From positions 53,710 to 117,709 of the forward strand of contig JAAYUC010000009.1 in the NCBI GenBank assembly GCA_012517865.1: a stretch of 64,000 bases of DNA, written 5' to 3'. This document shows, piece by piece, positions 51,038 through 59,133 of this stretch. Below the pieces are notes generated by a model. The model had not been told where the DNA came from, ran no database searches, and saw only the letters and a program-made list of their open reading frames with translations. Position 1 is the stretch's first letter. Each line of letters begins with the position of its first letter. This DNA is from Chloroflexota bacterium. Lineage in GTDB: Bacteria > Chloroflexota > Anaerolineae > Anaerolineales > Anaerolineaceae. The position numbers were made by a program, and so were the translations under genes.

Positions 51038-52222
51038 CTATTTGGCGGGGGTGGCGGTAATCAGAAAGCGGGCGGATACCCATCCGATTTTTCCATCCTG
51101 CAGGCGCACCTTTTCCCAGTACATACCGTCCTTTTCCACCCTCTCTCCCAGAAGCACAACTTCGGTCAGGTCGTTCAGGTATGTGACCACGCTGGCTGTG
51201 CTGCCTGGTTCGGAGCGCACAATCACGCCGGTATCCGAGCGAATCAGAGCGCTGACCAGGGTGGGGGTGGGAGTGATGCTGGGCAAAGCGGTGATAAGCG
51301 GATTTTGAATATTGGCGGTCGGCGTGGCGGGCTTCGCGGTGGGGGGCAGCGGCGTTCGCGTGGGCGGCGCGACTGCTGCCGGCTGGGTGGGAGTGCCGAC
51401 TGGAGGCGGAGTGGTGTTGACGGCTATTGCCTGGCTCAGATGATGCTGGGTCGAGAGAAAACCAAACAGCGCCAGCGCGCTCAGGCCAATGGCCAGAATG
51501 AAAAGCGCCCAGCCAGCCGTTCGGCGCGGCAGGAGCCCGGCTGCCCAGAATGTGACCAGAGCGCACAGGAGCGCAACAGCCGCATAGGCGGCGCACAGCA
51601 GAAGCAGCCCGGCGCTGGTGTATGGAGAACCCGACTGCAGCGCCCAGCCTGCCAGGCCCAGCGGAAAGAATATCAGGGCTGTTACCAGGGCGGATGCCAA
51701 GCGGGGCGTTTCCCGCTGGCGGATGAGCATGGCTGCCAGGAGAGCGCTGCCAAGCAGCAGCACCGCCCATTCCAACCAGCCGTGCTCAAGCAGATGCAGG
51801 AAGGGCAGCTTGGCGGCGGAACTTACCCGGGAGGGCGCGAGCGCGGAGAGCCAGCCAGCCCCAAAATACACAGCGGCTGTGAGCAGCAGCGCGGCAAACG
51901 AGCGCAGCATCAGCCCCCAGGATGGGATGACCGCGCTGAGCGTCAGGCCCATCAGCGGAGCGTTGAATGGCGCGCACAGCAGGGCTGCCAGCAAAAGCAA
52001 GGGGGAGTTGGTCAGGAGGGCTGCGCCCAGGAGAAGCGCGCTGAGTGCCAGCGTGACAAAATAAACGGGATTCAACGCGGTTTTTGGCTGCAGGTCGTCG
52101 TGCAAAAAGCCTGCAATCTCCGCTTCAGAGGCGCTGCGGATAATCAGACGCATACGCCGCTTCTGGTTGGGAGGCAGACTGTTAAACCCATCCGGATTGG
52201 TCTGACTGGTAGGTATATTCAT
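51038..52222 (-). CDS. DUF389-like membrane protein with SH3 domain
   Basis: The product has 394 residues. About six to seven membrane spans lie within residues 50-260. The stretch LLLAALLCAPFNAPLMGLTLSAVIPSWGLMLRS matches the DUF389 pattern. A Pro/Thr-rich linker (about 270-315) leads to a C-terminal bacterial SH3 domain (VIVRSEPGSTASVVTYLNDLTEVVLLGERVEKDGMYWEKVRLQDGKIGWVSARFL). Such SH3b modules usually bind cell-wall peptides, so the tail is probably outside. It is convergent with the 44-51 kb operon, with five bases between the stops. Confidence 0.75.
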   Translation of the reverse strand: MNIPTSQTNPDGFNSLPPNQKRRMRLIIRSASEAEIAGFLHDDLQPKTALNPVYFVTLALSALLLGAALLTNSPLLLLAALLCAPFNAPLMGLTLSAVIPSWGLMLRSFAALLLTAAVYFGAGWLSALAPSRVSSAAKLPFLHLLEHGWLEWAVLLLGSALLAAMLIRQRETPRLASALVTALIFFPLGLAGWALQSGSPYTSAGLLLLCAAYAAVALLCALVTFWAAGLLPRRTAGWALFILAIGLSALALFGFLSTQHHLSQAIAVNTTPPPVGTPTQPAAVAPPTRTPLPPTAKPATPTANIQNPLITALPSITPTPTLVSALIRSDTGVIVRSEPGSTASVVTYLNDLTEVVLLGERVEKDGMYWEKVRLQDGKIGWVSARFLITATPAK

Positions 52223-52366
52223 TGGAATCCGGTCTCCTTGTTCTGATATGGAGGCTGCGCCGCGTAATGGTTATTTAAAGGATTATACCGCCTTTGAATG
52301 CGCCCATTTCGGGATTGCAGAAATCTATGTATAGATACCCGCGCGCGCCAAAGTTCCGTCATGCGG

Positions 52367-52372
52367 TAAAAT
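52367..52372 (+). promoter_or_regulatory. -10 box, leaderless start of BMP-type lipoprotein gene
   Basis: TAAAAT, then TGGCGGC, then the ATG at 52380 (seven-base gap). No Shine-Dalgarno sequence. Confidence 0.5.
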
Positions 52373-52379
52373 TGGCGGC

Positions 52380-53447
52380 ATGAACACCCGAAAACTGCTG
52401 ACATCAATCCTGCTGGTTCTGAGCGCGCTTTTGCTGATAGCTGGCTGCGCGCGGCCCAGCGCGACCGAACCCACGGCTGTCCGGACGGAGACCGCAACCT
52501 CCGCCCCAACGCTGATTATCGTGGATACCGCCACGCCGGAACCGACCCCCGAACCTATCGCGCTAATCACAGCGGATATTGTAATTTGGGCGCCGCCGAA
52601 CGCGGATTTCTCTCAAGCGCAGACCCTTGTGCCGGATTTGACCGCTTACGCCGCCGCGAACGGACTGCTGCTGGAACAGCGCGAGCAGCTCAGCGCGGCA
52701 GAGCTTGGCGAGTCGGTGCGGCTGGTTGTCGCGCTGGCTTCCGCCGCTGAAATCAGTGCCGCGGCGGCTGGCGCGCCCAACACGCAGTTTCTGGCTGTGG
52801 GCGTGCCGGATGTGCAGGTCGGCGCGAATGTGCATTCTCTGAACACTTCTCCTTCCACTCTGGAAGAGCGCGCGTTTTTGGCCGGGTACTTGTTGGGCAT
52901 GGTGATTCCTGATTACCGCGTGGGCGTCATCAGCCAGGCAGGCACCGCGGAAGGGCAGAAAACCTTTGATTCCTTTACCGTAGGCGCGCGCTATTTTTGC
53001 GGGCTGTGCAATTCGCGCTTTGGCCCCATTCTTTTCTATCCAAAGGGCGCCCAGATTACTGACCCGGCAAATCCGGGCGATTGGCAGGCAGCGGCCGATT
53101 TGCTTCTGGCGAACACGGTAAAGGGAGCCTTTATTCAACCCGAGGTCAGCTCCCCCGAGCTGGTGAACTACCTGCAGGCTGCCGGTGTTCAGTTGGTGGG
53201 TATTGAAGGCCAGGCGGGGTATAACGACAGCCCGCTCTGGCTGGGCTTGTTTGGTTCCGACCTGAGCAGCGACGCGGTTATTCTGGCGGCCCGCCTGCTG
53301 CAGGGCGGGCAGGTTGGGGCGGTGAAAACCGGCATCACGCTGACGCACATCAACGCGGATGTCATTACAGAAGGCAAACAGCGGCTTTTTGATGTGACCG
53401 TGCAGGATGTGCAGTCAGGCCTCGTGCGGGTCACGCCAGTTCAATAA
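52380..53447 (+). CDS. BMP-family substrate-binding lipoprotein
   Basis: The product has 355 residues. The lipobox LIAGC (Cys about 22) is followed by a Thr/Pro-rich linker. The body resembles the basic membrane protein (BMP/PnrA, Med-like) fold of nucleoside-type ABC importer receptors: NTQFLAVGVPDVQVGANVHSLN, EERAFLAGYLLGMV, AAADLLLANTVKGAFIQPEV, AAGVQLVGIEGQAGYND. It would bind a small ligand outside the membrane. No permease or ATPase gene is adjacent, so it may serve a distant transporter or act as a sensor. Confidence 0.75.
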   Translation: MNTRKLLTSILLVLSALLLIAGCARPSATEPTAVRTETATSAPTLIIVDTATPEPTPEPIALITADIVIWAPPNADFSQAQTLVPDLTAYAAANGLLLEQREQLSAAELGESVRLVVALASAAEISAAAAGAPNTQFLAVGVPDVQVGANVHSLNTSPSTLEERAFLAGYLLGMVIPDYRVGVISQAGTAEGQKTFDSFTVGARYFCGLCNSRFGPILFYPKGAQITDPANPGDWQAAADLLLANTVKGAFIQPEVSSPELVNYLQAAGVQLVGIEGQAGYNDSPLWLGLFGSDLSSDAVILAARLLQGGQVGAVKTGITLTHINADVITEGKQRLFDVTVQDVQSGLVRVTPVQ

Positions 53448-53615
53448 GGGCTGTATCTGGCGCGCAAAAAAGAGGCTGAAAGTCGCATTGGCATGCCGGA
53501 GCAAGGGGCGGCGCGGCAAAAAAATCTGGAAGTTTTGGGGCTGAATCGGCTTGACGAAAGGGCTTTAACCTGATAGACTCACGCCTTGCTGGAATGGCAG
53601 GCCCCTGAATCGGTC

Positions 53616-53644
53616 TTGCAGTTTGACAAGGCATTTGATATACT
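53616..53644 (+). promoter_or_regulatory. Promoter of the tRNA-tuf cluster
   Basis: TTGCAG, 17 bases, TATACT, with TGA before the -10 (TGATATACT). It lies 43 bases before tRNA-Thr. The gap 53448-53615 holds nothing else recognisable. Confidence 0.6.
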
Positions 53645-53687
53645 TGTTCAGCTAAAAGCCGATATTTAATAATTTAATAAGAAGGGC

Positions 53688-53759
53688 GCCGGCGTAGCTC
53701 AATGGTAGAGCAACCGCCTTGTAAGCGGTAGGTTATGGGTTCGATTCCCATCGTCGGCT
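53688..53759 (+). tRNA. tRNA-Thr(TGT)
   Basis: Acceptor GCCGGCG/CGTCGGC (one G-T pair), anticodon loop CTTGTAA (TGT), T-loop TTCGATT. CCA is not encoded. First of a tRNA trio before tuf. Confidence 0.95.
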
Positions 53760-53842
53760 CAGATTAACCGTTAGCGATTGAGATTGATGCTGATCAACCT
53801 CGATCTCCAGCGGGTAAAGAGCAAAGCGCCCGGCAGCAATGA

Positions 53843-53925
53843 GGACGGTTACCCAAGTGGACAACGGGGACTGACTGTAAATCAGTTGGCAGAGGCCTTC
53901 GGAGGTTCGAATCCTTCACCGTCCA
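53843..53925 (+). tRNA. tRNA-Tyr(GTA)
   Basis: Acceptor GGACGGT/ACCGTCC, anticodon stem-loop ACTGA CTGTAAA TCAGT (GTA), and the long variable arm expected for bacterial tRNA-Tyr. Confidence 0.95.
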
Positions 53926-53961
53926 TTTCAGATCACAGGAATGTGACCTGAAATTACGGCT

Positions 53962-54034
53962 GCCCTCATAGCTCAGTCGGTAGAGCGCGTTCTTGGTAAG
54001 AACGAGGTCATGGGTTCGAATCCCATTGAGGGCT
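53962..54034 (+). tRNA. tRNA-Thr(GGT)
   Basis: Acceptor GCCCTCA/TGAGGGC, anticodon loop TTGGTAA (GGT), T-loop TTCGAAT. It lies 46 bases before the tuf ATG and is surely cotranscribed with it. Confidence 0.95.
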
Positions 54035-54080
54035 CTATGCCGAAATATGAATACGACATGTAATTATTAAGGAGATAAGC

Positions 54081-55286
54081 ATGGCAAAACAAAAATTCGA
54101 CCGGTCTAAACCCCACATGAACGTGGGCACCATGGGCCATATTGACCATGGTAAGACTACCCTGACAGCCGCAATCACCAAGGTTTCCGCTCTGCGTGGT
54201 TTTGGTGATTTTCGCGCATTTGATTCTATTGACAATGCCCCGGAAGAAAAAGCCCGCGGTATCACAATCAACATCGCGCATGTTGAATATTCCACTCCCA
54301 AGCGCCACTACGCTCACGTGGACATGCCCGGCCACCGCGACTATATCAAGAACATGATTACCGGCGCGGCGCAGGTTGACGGCGCCATTCTGGTTGTTTC
54401 CGCTCCAGACGGCCCTATGCCCCAGACTTACGAACACGTGCTGCTAGCCCACCAGGTGGAAGTTCCCGCCATCATCGTCTTCCTAAACAAGGTTGATATG
54501 ATGGACGACCCCGAACTGCTCGAACTGGTTGAGATGGAAGTCCGCGAACTGCTGACCAAGAACAAGTTCCCCGGCGACGAAGTCCCGATTATTCGCGGTT
54601 CCGCCAAGCTTGCCCTGGAAAGCACCTCCACCGACATCAATGCTCCGGAATACAAGCCGATCATTGAGCTGCTGGACGCTGTTGACAACTACTTCCAGGA
54701 CCCTGTCCGGGAGCTGGACATGCCCTTCATGATGCCCGTTGAGGACGTATTCTCGATTAAAGGCCGCGGCACCGTGGTGACCGGCCGTATCGAGCGCGGT
54801 CAGATCAAAGTCAACGACCCCGTTGAAATCGTTGGTCTGCGCGATAAGAGCATGACCTCTGTGGTTACCGGCGTGGAAATGTTCCACAAGCAGTTGGACA
54901 CCGGCATGGCTGGCGACAACGCTGGTCTGCTCCTGCGCGGTATTGACCGTGATGACGTGGAACGCGGTATGGTTATCGCCAAACCCGGAAGCATCACCCC
55001 GCATACCACCTTCGAATGCTCCGCTTACATCCTGAAGCGCGAAGAAGGCGGACGCCACAGCGCGTTCTTCTCCGGCTATCGCCCGCAGTTCTACATCCGC
55101 ACAATGGATGTGACCGGCGACGTGACTCTGCCCGAAGGCGTTGAAATGGTCCTGCCTGGTGACAATGTGAACGGCATGAAAGTCAAACTGATTACCAAGG
55201 TTGCTCTGGAACAGGGTTCCGAATTCGCCATCCGCGAAGGCGGTCTGACTGTTGGCGCCGGCAAAATCACGAAGATTATTGAGTAA
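54081..55286 (+). CDS. tuf: Elongation factor Tu
   Basis: The product has 401 residues. It is a GTPase that brings aminoacyl-tRNA to the ribosome. G1 is [10 protein letters not shown] (Ile where Val is usual), with the switch-I part [13 protein letters not shown]3 [12 protein letters not shown] and G4 NKVDMMD. Domains 2 and 3 are complete to the C-terminal [16 protein letters not shown] precedes the ATG. It is embedded in a tRNA-tuf-rpmG-tRNA-secE-nusG cluster like the ancestral tufB locus. The only copy in this window. Confidence 0.99.
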   Translation: MAKQKFDRSKPHMNVGTMGHIDHGKTTLTAAITKVSALRGFGDFRAFDSIDNAPEEKARGITINIAHVEYSTPKRHYAHVDMPGHRDYIKNMITGAAQVDGAILVVSAPDGPMPQTYEHVLLAHQVEVPAIIVFLNKVDMMDDPELLELVEMEVRELLTKNKFPGDEVPIIRGSAKLALESTSTDINAPEYKPIIELLDAVDNYFQDPVRELDMPFMMPVEDVFSIKGRGTVVTGRIERGQIKVNDPVEIVGLRDKSMTSVVTGVEMFHKQLDTGMAGDNAGLLLRGIDRDDVERGMVIAKPGSITPHTTFECSAYILKREEGGRHSAFFSGYRPQFYIRTMDVTGDVTLPEGVEMVLPGDNVNGMKVKLITKVALEQGSEFAIREGGLTVGAGKITKIIE

Positions 55287-55303
55287 AAAATTCTGATGGA
55301 GGA

Positions 55304-55335
55304 AACATGGCTGCCTCCAAAAAGGCAGCCATGTT
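55304..55335 (+). promoter_or_regulatory. 12-bp perfect hairpin between tuf and rpmG
   Basis: AACATGGCTGCC/GGCAGCCATGTT with the loop TCCAAAAA. It is followed by AAAATGAG rather than a T-run, so it is not a normal terminator. It buries the ATG of a micro-ORF and ends eight bases before the rpmG start. Confidence 0.7.
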
Positions 55336-55342
55336 AAAATGA
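55307..55342 (+). CDS. Micro-ORF (11 residues) upstream of rpmG
   Basis: The peptide [11 protein letters not shown] has a proper site (GGAGG, four bases, ATG) and a stop separated by one base from the rpmG ATG (TGAgATG). The rpmG start has no Shine-Dalgarno sequence of its own. The peptide resembles the rpmG N-terminus (MASKKK), so it might be a partial duplication of the gene start. It could couple rpmG translation to upstream ribosomes by reinitiation. Confidence 0.45.
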   Translation: MAASKKAAMLK

Positions 55343-55343
55343 G

Positions 55344-55514
55344 ATGGCGTCAAAAAAGAAAGATATCAGACCAGTCATAAACCTGGCATGTACGGAATGC
55401 AAGGAGCGCAACTACACTTCTGTCAAGAACCGCCGCAATGACCCCGGGCGTCTTGAACTGAAGAAGTACTGCCCCCGCTGTCGCACGCACCGCGTGCACC
55501 GCGAGGTGAAATAA
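55344..55514 (+). CDS. rpmG: 50S ribosomal protein L33
   Basis: The product has 56 residues, below the track cut-off. It reads [20 protein letters not shown] and continues to RVHREVK. It is the four-cysteine zinc form (CTEC ... CPRC). L33 sits near the E site of the large subunit. It lies between tuf and tRNA-Trp/secE, its usual place in many bacteria. Translation may depend on the micro-ORF that ends just before it. Confidence 0.96.
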   Translation: MASKKKDIRPVINLACTECKERNYTSVKNRRNDPGRLELKKYCPRCRTHRVHREVK

Positions 55515-55548
55515 CCCGAGTCTGCCGTGAGACAGGCGAAGGTTGCCT

Positions 55549-55621
55549 AGGTCAGTAGCTCAATTGGCAGAGCACCGCTCTCCAAAAGCGGGGGTTGTGG
55601 GTTCAATTCCTACCTGACCTG
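55549..55621 (+). tRNA. tRNA-Trp(CCA)
   Basis: Acceptor AGGTCAG/CTGACCT, anticodon stem-loop CCGCT CTCCAAA AGCGG (CCA), T-loop TTCAATT. It lies between rpmG and secE. Confidence 0.95.
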
Positions 55622-55681
55622 TTGAGAAGGTTTCAACGCCGTACAAGTTGCGGCGTTGAGTTTTCAACCAGGAGAACTATA

Positions 55682-55897
55682 ATGGCACAGATTGAAACGA
55701 AACCGAACTTTTTTCAAAAAATCAAACGCTTCTGGCGCGAGACGGTTGGTGAATTGCGCAAGGTCACCTGGCCAACCCCCCAGGAAGCCTGGGCGCTGAC
55801 CAAGCTCGTTTTAATCGTGACCGTCATCATGGCCGCCCTCTTGGGCTTTATGGACTTTGTGTTCAGTCAGCTGATTAAACTGTTGGTGGCCGCGTAA
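55682..55897 (+). CDS. secE: Preprotein translocase subunit SecE
   Basis: The product has 71 residues from MAQIETKPNFF (AGGAG upstream). The track start lies inside the tRNA gene. This is the short, single-span SecE: a cytoplasmic amphipathic helix FWRETVGELRKVTWPTPQEAW (with the conserved KVTWP) and one membrane span. It clamps SecY in the translocon. It is followed by nusG, the standard pairing. Confidence 0.96.
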   Translation: MAQIETKPNFFQKIKRFWRETVGELRKVTWPTPQEAWALTKLVLIVTVIMAALLGFMDFVFSQLIKLLVAA

Positions 55898-55931
55898 GAC
55901 GTTGAAGGAAAAGCCCCTGAGGGCTAAGGTT

Positions 55932-56600
55932 ATGGATAACGAAGAAATGGAAGACAAGAAGCCGGTTGAAGGCTTGCCCGCTGAAGAGCAGAATACGACC
56001 CCTGAAGAAGGGTCTGCTGCGCTTTCCTCTGCCGGCGCTGCCGGCGCGGGAAAAGCCGCGGCAGGCGCCCAGGATGACGCGCGCCAATGGTTCGTTATCC
56101 ATTGTTATTCCGGATACGAGAACAAGGTGCGCAAAAACCTGGAACAGCGCATCGAGACCATGAACATGAAAGACAAAATCTTCGACGTGGTCATCCCCAC
56201 GCAGGAAGAGATTGAAGTCCGCGATGGTAAGCGCCGCACAGTCGAGCGCCATGTATTCCCGGGCTATGTCCTGGTCAATATGATTCTGGAAGAGGAATCC
56301 TGGTTTGTTGTGCGCAACACGCCCGGCGTGACCGGCTTTGTTGGCATGGGTGATGAGCCTACGCCGCTTCGTCCGGAAGAGGTCGCACAAATTTTACGGC
56401 GCATGGAAGACGAATCGCCCACGTATAAGGTCACTTATCATGCCGGCGACCGGGTGCGCATTGTGGATGGACCATTTAACGATTTCCGCGGAACAGTCGC
56501 GGAAGTGAATATGGAGCGCTCGAAGATTCGCGTGATGGTGAACTTCTTTGGGCGCGAAACCCCTGTGGAACTGGATTTTCTGCAGGTAGAAAAAGCATAA
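55932..56600 (+). CDS. nusG: Transcription termination/antitermination factor NusG
   Basis: The product has 222 residues from the ATG at 55932. The track's TTG start ten codons earlier has no ribosome site. An N-terminal extension of about 48 residues, acidic then Ala/Gly-rich, precedes the NGN domain ([21 protein letters not shown] ... [12 protein letters not shown]). The KOW motif is at the C-terminus ([22 protein letters not shown]). NusG joins RNA polymerase to Rho or to the ribosome. Such N-terminal tails occur in several phyla, and their role is unclear. Confidence 0.97.
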   Translation: MDNEEMEDKKPVEGLPAEEQNTTPEEGSAALSSAGAAGAGKAAAGAQDDARQWFVIHCYSGYENKVRKNLEQRIETMNMKDKIFDVVIPTQEEIEVRDGKRRTVERHVFPGYVLVNMILEEESWFVVRNTPGVTGFVGMGDEPTPLRPEEVAQILRRMEDESPTYKVTYHAGDRVRIVDGPFNDFRGTVAEVNMERSKIRVMVNFFGRETPVELDFLQVEKA

Positions 56601-56621
56601 ACCGGACAAGTCCGGAAATTC

Positions 56622-56656
56622 GTGGGAGGGACCGCAGGACGGCCCGTCAGCACCAC
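56622..56656 (+). promoter_or_regulatory. L1-binding-type leader element before rplK
   Basis: GTGG-GA-GGGaCCG ... CGGCCC-GTCAGCA-CCAC folds into an outer GTGG/CCAC stem, an asymmetric loop (GA opposite GTCAGCA), and an inner GGG-CCG/CGG-CCC hairpin. The same plan recurs before rplA at 57111. L1 is known to repress the L11-L1 operon by binding a 23S-like site in its mRNA. I infer that role here. Confidence 0.6.
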
Positions 56657-56670
56657 AAAGGAGAATTGTT

Positions 56671-57099
56671 GTGGCAAAAAAGGTAAAAGCAGTAATCAGG
56701 CTCCAGATCACGGCAGGAAAGGCTAACCCCGCTCCGCCTATTGGTCCCGCGTTGGCTCCGCACGGCGTCAATATCATGGCGTTCTGCAAGGAATACAACG
56801 CGCGTACAAGTAACCGCACCGGCGAAATTGTGCCGGCCGAAATTACCGTATTTATGGACGGCTCATTCAAGTTTGAGCTGAAGTCCTCACCAGCCCCCGT
56901 GCTGCTCAAGAAAGCAGCCGGCATCACCAAAGGTTCTGCCACCCCGCATTCCGCCAAGGTCGGCAGCGTCACCCGCGCGCAGCTGCGTGAGATTGCTGAA
57001 GCCAAGTTCAAAGATATGAACGCCAACGATATCGAAGGCGCTATCAAGCAGCTTGAAGGCACCGCCCGTAATATGGGCATCACGATTGTCGAAAAATAA
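56671..57099 (+). CDS. rplK: 50S ribosomal protein L11
   Basis: The product has 142 residues with a GTG start and AAAGGAG upstream. It has the conserved Pro-rich N-terminal domain ([33 protein letters not shown]) and an RNA-binding C-terminal domain ([28 protein letters not shown]). L11 forms the GTPase-associated centre with 23S rRNA and is the docking point for factor-dependent signals. It is paired with rplA in the standard order. Confidence 0.99.
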   Translation: MAKKVKAVIRLQITAGKANPAPPIGPALAPHGVNIMAFCKEYNARTSNRTGEIVPAEITVFMDGSFKFELKSSPAPVLLKKAAGITKGSATPHSAKVGSVTRAQLREIAEAKFKDMNANDIEGAIKQLEGTARNMGITIVEK

Positions 57100-57110
57100 C
57101 CAGAGTGAGC

Positions 57111-57142
57111 GTGGGAGGGTTCTTTGAGCCCGTTGGCACCAC
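57111..57142 (+). promoter_or_regulatory. L1-binding-type leader element before rplA
   Basis: GTGG-GA-GGGTTC-TTT-GAGCCC-GTTGGCA-CCAC. The inner stem sequence differs from the element at 56622 while pairing is kept, and the internal loop (GA / GTyrGCA) is conserved. The element ends just before the rplA Shine-Dalgarno sequence. Confidence 0.6.
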
Positions 57143-57154
57143 GGAGGAGTAATC

Positions 57155-57877
57155 ATGCCTAAACACGGCAAAAAATACGAAAACGCAATAAAGAATATCG
57201 ACCTGGACAAAACCTACAGCCCGCGGGAAGCCCTGCAGCTGGTAAAGGAACACAGTTTTGCCAAGTTCGATGAGACTGTTGAAATCCATCTGCGCACTGG
57301 TCTGGATCCCCGCCAGGCTGACCAGCAGATACGCGATGTGGTTGTCCTGCCAAACGGCCTGGGCAAAACCATCCGCGTGCTGGTGTTCGCGCAGGGAGAA
57401 GCCGCCAGCGCCGCGCGCGAAGCCGGCGCGGATTTCGTCGCGGAAACAGACGAAGAGATTAACCGTATCGCTCAGGGTTATACCGACTTTGATGTGGCGG
57501 TCGGTACCATGGATATGATGGGCAAAGTTGGCCGTCTGGGCCGTGTGCTTGGTCCCCGCAACCTGATGCCGAACCCGAAAGCCGGTACAGTCGTGCAGCC
57601 AGCCGATATCGCCCAGGCCATCAAGAATGCCAAGGCCGGCCGCGTGGAATTCCGCCTGGATAAAACCGCGAATATCCACGTTCCGCTTGGGAAAGTTTCC
57701 TTCAGCGTTGACGCGCTTGAAGAAAACATGACCGCCCTGATGAGCGCGATTCGCAAGGCGCGCCCTTCCGGCGCGAAAGGCCTGTTCGTGCGCAAGGTCA
57801 CCCTGTCTTCAACGATGGGACCTGGCGTAAAGGTTGACGCGAACACCGCCATGTCTATGGAGAGCGGCAAGATATAA
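57155..57877 (+). CDS. rplA: 50S ribosomal protein L1
   Basis: The product has 240 residues. GGAGGAG precedes the ATG. Motifs are [16 protein letters not shown] at the N-terminus, [40 protein letters not shown] (the L1 signature) and KPSGAKG-like [27 protein letters not shown]1 forms the mobile stalk at the E site and is the likely autoregulator of rplK-rplA through the two leader elements. Confidence 0.99.
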   Translation: MPKHGKKYENAIKNIDLDKTYSPREALQLVKEHSFAKFDETVEIHLRTGLDPRQADQQIRDVVVLPNGLGKTIRVLVFAQGEAASAAREAGADFVAETDEEINRIAQGYTDFDVAVGTMDMMGKVGRLGRVLGPRNLMPNPKAGTVVQPADIAQAIKNAKAGRVEFRLDKTANIHVPLGKVSFSVDALEENMTALMSAIRKARPSGAKGLFVRKVTLSSTMGPGVKVDANTAMSMESGKI

Positions 57878-57895
57878 GGGCTTTACCCCGGGATG

Positions 57896-57904
57896 TGGTA
57901 TACT
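57896..57904 (+). promoter_or_regulatory. Extended -10 promoter of rplJL
   Basis: TGGTATACT just after the rplA stop. It gives rplJ-rplL its own transcript start ahead of the leader. Confidence 0.55.
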
Positions 57905-57911
57905 AACCGGG

Positions 57912-58065
57912 TTTGAAAATTGAATATTGTTCTTCACTGAAGAAAGCTGGTGCCGTTGCGGCTTAATTTCCCGCCGAGGTGGAGATTGGATACCTAACGT
58001 TCGTTTAAGACGAGAGTATTTAAATCTCTTTCCGCGGGAAAAACGGAAAGAGATTTTTATTTTTC
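57912..58065 (+). promoter_or_regulatory. Ribosomal L10 leader with attenuator hairpin
   Basis: This leader of about 150 bases lies before rplJ. The first part (CTGGTGCCGTTGCGGCTTAA ... GCCGAGGTGGAGATTGGATACC) resembles the known L10 leader, which binds the L10-L12 complex. The second part is a textbook terminator: the 13-bp stem AAATCTCTTTCCG/CGGAAAGAGATTT (58022-58056) with a TTTATTTTT tail. The logic inferred is transcription attenuation by excess L10-L12. Confidence 0.8.
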
Positions 58066-58087
58066 ACCGAAAGGAGGTGAAACAACA

Positions 58088-58618
58088 TTGGCGTTTTCTA
58101 AACAGCAAAAAGAAAAGATTGTTGAGGATTACCGTTCCTGGTTGGAAAAGAGCAAAGCTGTTTTCGTGCTTTCCTACTCCAAGATGCGCATGCCGGAAGT
58201 GAATGCCGCGCGCGCGAAACTGCGCGAAGCGGACGGCAAACTGCATGTCGTCAAAAACCGCCTGTTCAAGCGCGTTCTGGATGAACTGGGCTACAAATAC
58301 GACGAGAAGTTCTGGGAAGGAAACAACGTGGTCGTCTTCGCGTTCGAAGACGCGCCCTCTGTCGCCAAGGCCCTCGCCGAAGTTACCAAAGGTAATGAGG
58401 TTTTGGCTGTACGCGGCGGTTACCTGGATAAGGCAGCCCTCTCTGTCAAACAGGTTGCTTCGTTGGCAGACTTGCCGACCCTGCCTGTTATGCGCGCGAT
58501 GCTACTGGGCACTCTGCTTGCCCCGGCCAGCAAACTCGTTCGCACCATCGCCGAGCCCGCTCGCGGTCTCGCCGCTGTAATCAAAGCAAATTCGGAAAAG
58601 CAGCCCGCAGCTGCCTGA
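58088..58618 (+). CDS. rplJ: 50S ribosomal protein L10
   Basis: The product has 176 residues with a TTG start and a strong AGGAGGTG eight bases upstream. The N-terminal RNA-binding domain (MAFSKQQKEKIVEDYRSWLEKSKAVFVLSYSKM ... LHVVKNRLFKRVL) is followed by the C-terminal helix that carries L7/L12 dimers (SKLVRTIAEPARGLAAVIKA). It is the base of the L12 stalk and the likely repressor through the leader upstream. Confidence 0.98.
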   Translation: MAFSKQQKEKIVEDYRSWLEKSKAVFVLSYSKMRMPEVNAARAKLREADGKLHVVKNRLFKRVLDELGYKYDEKFWEGNNVVVFAFEDAPSVAKALAEVTKGNEVLAVRGGYLDKAALSVKQVASLADLPTLPVMRAMLLGTLLAPASKLVRTIAEPARGLAAVIKANSEKQPAAA

Positions 58619-58687
58619 CGTTTGAAAGGTCGACCCGATAGGGAAGACAATATTAAAAGAAATACTAAATGATAGGAGTAAAAAGAA

Positions 58688-59068
58688 ATGGCTGATTTAG
58701 CTAAACTTGTTGAGGAACTGAGCAAGCTTTCCGTTTTGGAAGCCTCTGAACTGGTCAAGATGTTGGAAGAGAAATGGGGCGTTTCCGCCGCCGCGCCTGT
58801 GGCTGCTGTCGCCGCCGGTCCCGCTGCCGCCGCCGTTGAAGAAGAAGTCGAAGAAAAGACTGAATTCACCGTTGTGATTAAGAACGCCGGCGCCAAGAAG
58901 ATCGAAGTCATCAAAGTCATCCGCCAGCTCACCAGCCTGGGCCTCGTCGAAGCCAAAACCCTGGCCGAGACCCCCGACGCCAAAGTGCTCGAAGCTGTTA
59001 GCAAGGAAGTCGCGAACGATGCCAAGGCCAAGCTCGAAGCAGCTGGTGCCGAAGTCGTCCTGCTCTAA
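58688..59068 (+). CDS. rplL: 50S ribosomal protein L7/L12
   Basis: The product has 126 residues. It has an N-terminal dimerisation domain ([29 protein letters not shown]), an Ala/Pro-rich hinge, and the C-terminal factor-binding domain ([35 protein letters not shown]). AGGAGT lies before the ATG. The gene is followed by a terminator, not by rpoBC. Confidence 0.99.
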   Translation: MADLAKLVEELSKLSVLEASELVKMLEEKWGVSAAAPVAAVAAGPAAAAVEEEVEEKTEFTVVIKNAGAKKIEVIKVIRQLTSLGLVEAKTLAETPDAKVLEAVSKEVANDAKAKLEAAGAEVVLL

Positions 59069-59087
59069 TTCCCGCGCAGACAACAAC

Positions 59088-59120
59088 AAAAAAACCGTAT
59101 GCGAATACGGTTTTTTTATT
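59088..59120 (+). terminator. Terminator of rplJL (bidirectional)
   Basis: ACCGTAT/ATACGGT with a GCGA loop, flanked by A7 and T7. It serves rplL on the plus strand and probably lexA on the minus strand. Confidence 0.9.
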
Positions 59121-59133
59121 TAAGCCCCCAAAC

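Noticed and set aside
53431-53634. 67-residue minus-strand ORF after the BMP-type gene
   Set aside because: No ribosome site or family features. It overlaps the gene end and the tRNA promoter region.
55304-55335. Hairpin read as a simple tuf terminator
   Set aside because: The 12-bp stem is followed by AAAATGAG rather than a T-run, and rpmG starts eight bases later.
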